From contig NZ_CALIBB010000007.1 of the NCBI RefSeq assembly GCF_938045595.1, forward strand, positions 1 through 15,637: DNA of 15,637 bases. The letters are read 5' to 3'. The first letter of the stretch is position 1; the number at the start of each line of letters is the position of its first letter. A program made the translations under genes and the position numbers. This document shows, piece after piece, positions 13,014-15,637 of this stretch. The DNA comes from an uncultured Campylobacter sp. Lineage in GTDB: Bacteria; Campylobacterota; Campylobacteria; Campylobacterales; Campylobacteraceae. The notes under the pieces were generated by a model. The model was given only the letters and a program-made list of their open reading frames with translations, made no database searches and was not told where the DNA came from.

Positions 13014-14343
13014 CTTCTTCTCCTTCAAAATTTATAATATTAAAAGAATTATCGGCCATGTAGTCCCTGGTGTACTTTGTCTTGTCCTTTATCCTATTAT
13101 AATGCTTTTCTCGATTTTTGGGCAAAATCTTCGATATTTCTGCATTAGTTTTTAGCTCTTTTTCTATTTTTACTTTCAGCGTTTCCAATGTACTTGAGGT
13201 ATCAGTAAGCTGCAAAAGCCGTTGAACTATTATCCGCGGACTATCACCAGAAATTCTATCATATCCGCAGGCGACGCCAAATATATTTAAAAACATTAAA
13301 TTCGCAACCTCGTCTAATGCCTCGATACTAAACTTGTCGGCAATAAATAGCAAAACTACGTGGCAAGCATGATTTAGATAACTACATCCCGTAAAATATT
13401 CATGAAAATATATGAAATTACTTTCAATGTATTTTAAAATATCGCAATACTTAAAAACATATTCAAAAAAGCTCGCTCCTCCAAGAATATCATCCGTGAG
13501 CGATATATTGCTTTTGTAAATTTTGATTTTCTCATCAAAGTGGTTTTTAAATTCCTCAAAAATAGAATAATTAAACTTATACCACTCTTCATCTGCACCA
13601 TAATAACCAAAAGTTCTATATGGATTAAAAGCGTCAGTTTTAGTTCGTCTTATATATAGTGCGCTTCTTAATGTGCGGAATATCAAATTTTCTCTCAAAA
13701 ACCAAGATGTATTAATGTCGTATAAAGAATACTCATTCCATTTTTTAGCGTAGTGAAGCATTAGTTGCTTTGATTTTGTCTCGTCCATAAACATTAGATG
13801 GTGGTTTTTGAGTAAGTCCGTTTCGCTAAGAGTTCTACCACTGGTATTGTGCGTATCAAAGTATAAAAATGCTTCGTCTAAATTTCCTGTCTTTATATAT
13901 GTAAATTCGACTCTATTCTTTATGTAACTTATAAATTTTTCTTTGTCTTTTATATTGTCGCACTCCGCTTTCAAGAGATCGAAATTTCTTTTCAAAGCCT
14001 TATGCGATAAGAAATTTATTTTATTATCTAAAAAAGGCACATCATTATCGCCTAAAGCTTTTAAAATAAGAGCTAGCGTAGTTATACGTTGCTGCCCATC
14101 GACTATATTGTTAATTGATTCTTTGTTTTTATGTGCTTCCTTATGCAAAATTATGTGCCCTAGTAAAATTTCATTAGAGCTTCCATTTTTAAACGATCTT
14201 TTAATGCTTGAAAGCAGCCCTAAAGCTAAATCCTCACTCCATACATATGGGCGTTGGTAGTATGGGATTTGATAATTTGCGCTACTTAGTATGTCATCTG
14301 CACTTAAAATGTAATTATTCTGCTCATTGTCGTCATTTGTCAT
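12991..14343 (-). CDS. DUF262 domain protein without DUF1524, 450 aa
   Basis: This is a second DUF262 (GmrS-like) protein. It shows IPYYQRPYVW (residues 26-35), LLGHIIL (60-66), NNIVDGQQRITTL (78-90) and the family segment around 160-180 with FDTHNTSGRTLSETDLLKN. The remaining 270 residues are helical, with no HNH His-Asn pattern, so no nuclease centre of its own is seen. It may act as the nucleotide-binding or sensing partner of the next gene, which carries the nuclease part. The arrangement DUF262 followed by overlapping DUF262-DUF1524 suggests a heteromeric complex. AAGGAG precedes the ATG. GC content is low compared with the left of the window. No further motif was recognised. Confidence 0.85.
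   Translation of the reverse strand: MTNDDNEQNNYILSADDILSSANYQIPYYQRPYVWSEDLALGLLSSIKRSFKNGSSNEILLGHIILHKEAHKNKESINNIVDGQQRITTLALILKALGDNDVPFLDNKINFLSHKALKRNFDLLKAECDNIKDKEKFISYIKNRVEFTYIKTGNLDEAFLYFDTHNTSGRTLSETDLLKNHHLMFMDETKSKQLMLHYAKKWNEYSLYDINTSWFLRENLIFRTLRSALYIRRTKTDAFNPYRTFGYYGADEEWYKFNYSIFEEFKNHFDEKIKIYKSNISLTDDILGGASFFEYVFKYCDILKYIESNFIYFHEYFTGCSYLNHACHVVLLFIADKFSIEALDEVANLMFLNIFGVACGYDRISGDSPRIIVQRLLQLTDTSSTLETLKVKIEKELKTNAEISKILPKNREKHYNRIKDKTKYTRDYMADNSFNIINFEGEEDGRSKSK
13020..13025 (-). promoter_or_regulatory. Ribosome binding site that fixes the DUF262-DUF1524 start
   Basis: AAGGAG on the minus strand lies six bases before ATG 13013. The upstream in-frame TTG at 13028 has no such site, so the ATG is the supported start. 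The site is inside the coding end of the preceding DUF262 gene. Confidence 0.75.
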
Positions 14344-14373
14344 AGTATTTCTCCTTAAATCTTTTAAAATTTT

Positions 14374-14379
14374 ACTATA
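14374..14379 (-). promoter_or_regulatory. Candidate -10 box before the DUF262 gene
   Basis: TATAGT (minus strand, one mismatch to TATAAT) lies 31 bases before the ATG at 14343, in the 100-base gap after the AAA+ gene. The gap is AT-rich, has no clear terminator and no small gene. Whether the AAA+ gene shares an mRNA with the DUF262 genes therefore stays open. Confidence 0.3.
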
Positions 14380-14443
14380 AAAAGCCTAAAATTTTTATCC
14401 TTTAAATAAAAATGACACCGTTTTAACTCCGCTAGTTGTGTTG

Positions 14444-15637
14444 CTAAAACCCTATCCTTTTTACTTTATTTTCATTCTTTAGCGCGACTTCCCGTTCCAA
14501 TCTCTCATAAAAATCATCGCTGTTTTTAACCCTTTTAAATTTAGCCTGTCTTCGCACACTCGCAAAATCTCCTGGCGCCAAAAAGCTTAAATCCGAAATT
14601 CTTGCAGCTACGTTTTCATCAAATTTTATCCTTAATGATGCGCACTCTTTTTTGAACAAATTTAATGCTTGATTTGGCAATAAATATCTGAACTCAAGCT
14701 TTAAAGCAAATCTTCTAAGACTTGCTTTATCGAGATTATCGATTAAATTTGTCGTAGCGATAAAGATGCCGCTAAAGCTCTCTATCTGCACTAGCATTTC
14801 ATTTACTTGAGTTACCTCCCAGCTTCTAGTAGCTAGGCTTCTGTCTTGTAAAAAGCTATCGACTTCATCAAATACGAGCACTGTTTTTTTGCTACCAGCC
14901 TCTTTAAAAGCCTCGGCTATATTTTTCTCGGTTCCGCCAACCCACATAGATAAAAGCTCGCTTCCTTTTTTGATGATAATAGGCTTTCTTAGGCTTTTAG
15001 CGATAAATTTAGCGTATGCGCTCTTTCCGGTCCCTGGAACTCCGTAAAGGCAAATCCTAGCGCTTTTGCTTTCTTTTATGCCCTGCATTAGCTCGTTTAG
15101 GTCGCAGCTTGAGTTTACGAAATTTGGATCATAGCTGCTAGGCAGATCATCTTTTAATCTCTCTTTTTTCTTGTCCTTTTCTAGCGCGCCGTAGCCTTGT
15201 GCTTTTAAAGTGTTGCTTATCACGCGCTCAAAAGCCTTATTTTTATCTCTTAGACTTAAGCTTGAAACGACTAAACTTGCATTGCTAACGATTGCGGGCG
15301 CAATAAATTTATTTTTTGCAAGTTTATTGATTAGCTTATTATCTATCAAATTTGCGCTATATTCTTTGATGATCCTCGCTCTTACATTTTTATTAGGCAC
15401 CTCAAGCTTTATGGCTAGATTAAAACGTCTAATGACGGCCTCGTCCATGCTATAAATATTATTCGTAATCCAAATAGTAGGTACTTCGTTGGTTTCAAGA
15501 GCTCTATTTATAAAGGCTTTGCCGTATTGCCTTTTCTCATCGTTATTTATGTTAAATACATCCTCGGCTTCATCATACATCAGCAAATTTGAACCTGCTT
15601 GCAAGATATTTTGCGCGAGGCAATAAGATTTTATTCT
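14444..15637 (-). CDS. Tandem AAA+ ATPase (5' end outside window)
   Basis: The frame is open to the right edge (397 residues visible), so the apparent TTG start at 15604 is not the real start. Counting from that TTG, the end of a first AAA+ domain is present: Walker B LLMYDEAED (residues 7-15), sensor-1 WITNN (45-49) and RRF at 59-61. A second, complete domain follows: Walker A GVPGTGKS (188-195), pore loop MWVGG (220-224), Walker B LVFDEVD (243-249), sensor-1 TTN (284-286) and arginine finger RR (297-298). The WVG pore loop and domain layout are those of classical protein- or complex-remodelling AAA ATPases. The missing N-terminus should hold the first Walker A and perhaps a targeting domain. 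It precedes the DUF262 pair on the same strand by 100 bases and may energise or regulate it; that link is inferred. Confidence 0.85.
   Translation of the reverse strand, partial: RIKSYCLAQNILQAGSNLLMYDEAEDVFNINNDEKRQYGKAFINRALETNEVPTIWITNNIYSMDEAVIRRFNLAIKLEVPNKNVRARIIKEYSANLIDNKLINKLAKNKFIAPAIVSNASLVVSSLSLRDKNKAFERVISNTLKAQGYGALEKDKKKERLKDDLPSSYDPNFVNSSCDLNELMQGIKESKSARICLYGVPGTGKSAYAKFIAKSLRKPIIIKKGSELLSMWVGGTEKNIAEAFKEAGSKKTVLVFDEVDSFLQDRSLATRSWEVTQVNEMLVQIESFSGIFIATTNLIDNLDKASLRRFALKLEFRYLLPNQALNLFKKECASLRIKFDENVAARISDLSFLAPGDFASVRRQAKFKRVKNSDDFYERLEREVALKNENKVKRIGF

Noticed and set aside
13014..13028. TTG at 13028 as the start of the DUF262-DUF1524 gene
   Set aside because: ATG 13013 is six bases behind a clear AAGGAG, while TTG 13028 has no ribosome site at the right distance.
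15602..15604. TTG at 15604 as the real start of the AAA+ gene
   Set aside because: The frame stays open to the window edge and the visible protein starts in the middle of the first AAA+ domain, just before its Walker B, so the gene continues beyond the window.

Overview
The window looks like a chromosomal stretch of a Campylobacter-type epsilonproteobacterium (Campylobacterota). The reasons are the constant AAATTTT/AAATTTAAA words between genes, a poly-G tract of the phase-variable kind, tandem cysteine-rich Sel1-repeat secreted proteins, and a Tat-exported TMAO/DMSO-type reductase beside an Hcp. Moderate to high local GC in the left part would fit an oral species (gracilis/rectus/showae-like) better than C. 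jejuni. The species call is inference.

Left part (1 to about 6.1 kb), GC-richer and mostly housekeeping or respiratory. It holds a periplasmic molybdopterin reductase running off the left edge (minus). Next is a 518-base spacer with a nine-G tract that may sit inside a promoter, then two tandem secreted Cys-rich Sel1-repeat proteins (plus). A hairpin-rich gap follows, then a short, class-III-like hybrid cluster protein (minus) with a perfect FNR-type operator at -41.5 from a plausible start site. Divergent from it is a 24-codon basic small ORF translationally coupled to a calcineurin-like metallophosphoesterase (plus).

Right part (6.2 kb to the end), more AT-rich and all on the minus strand, resembles a defence island. 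In transcription order it has two blocks. Block A is a tandem AAA+ ATPase (truncated by the right edge), a DUF262 protein, a DUF262-DUF1524 (GmrSD-like) protein and a DUF2779 protein that fuses a Cas4-like Fe-S nuclease to a DEDDy exonuclease; the last three overlap one another. Block B has its own extended -10 promoter overlapped by an inverted repeat. It encodes a PD-(D/E)XK nuclease (PF14281-like), an atypical Sir2 protein, a WYL-domain regulator and a macrodomain protein, with gaps of 9 and 44 bases and a final ATGA overlap.

Inferred cooperation: block A looks like a nucleotide-dependent (DUF262) restriction pair plus a AAA+ remodeller and an end-processing nuclease. Block B looks like an NAD+/ADP-ribose-linked module (Sir2 plus macrodomain) with a DNA nuclease, possibly held silent by the WYL repressor. 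I do not recognise either exact gene set as a named defence system. No integrase, tRNA, att site or CRISPR array is visible, so island borders cannot be fixed from this window.
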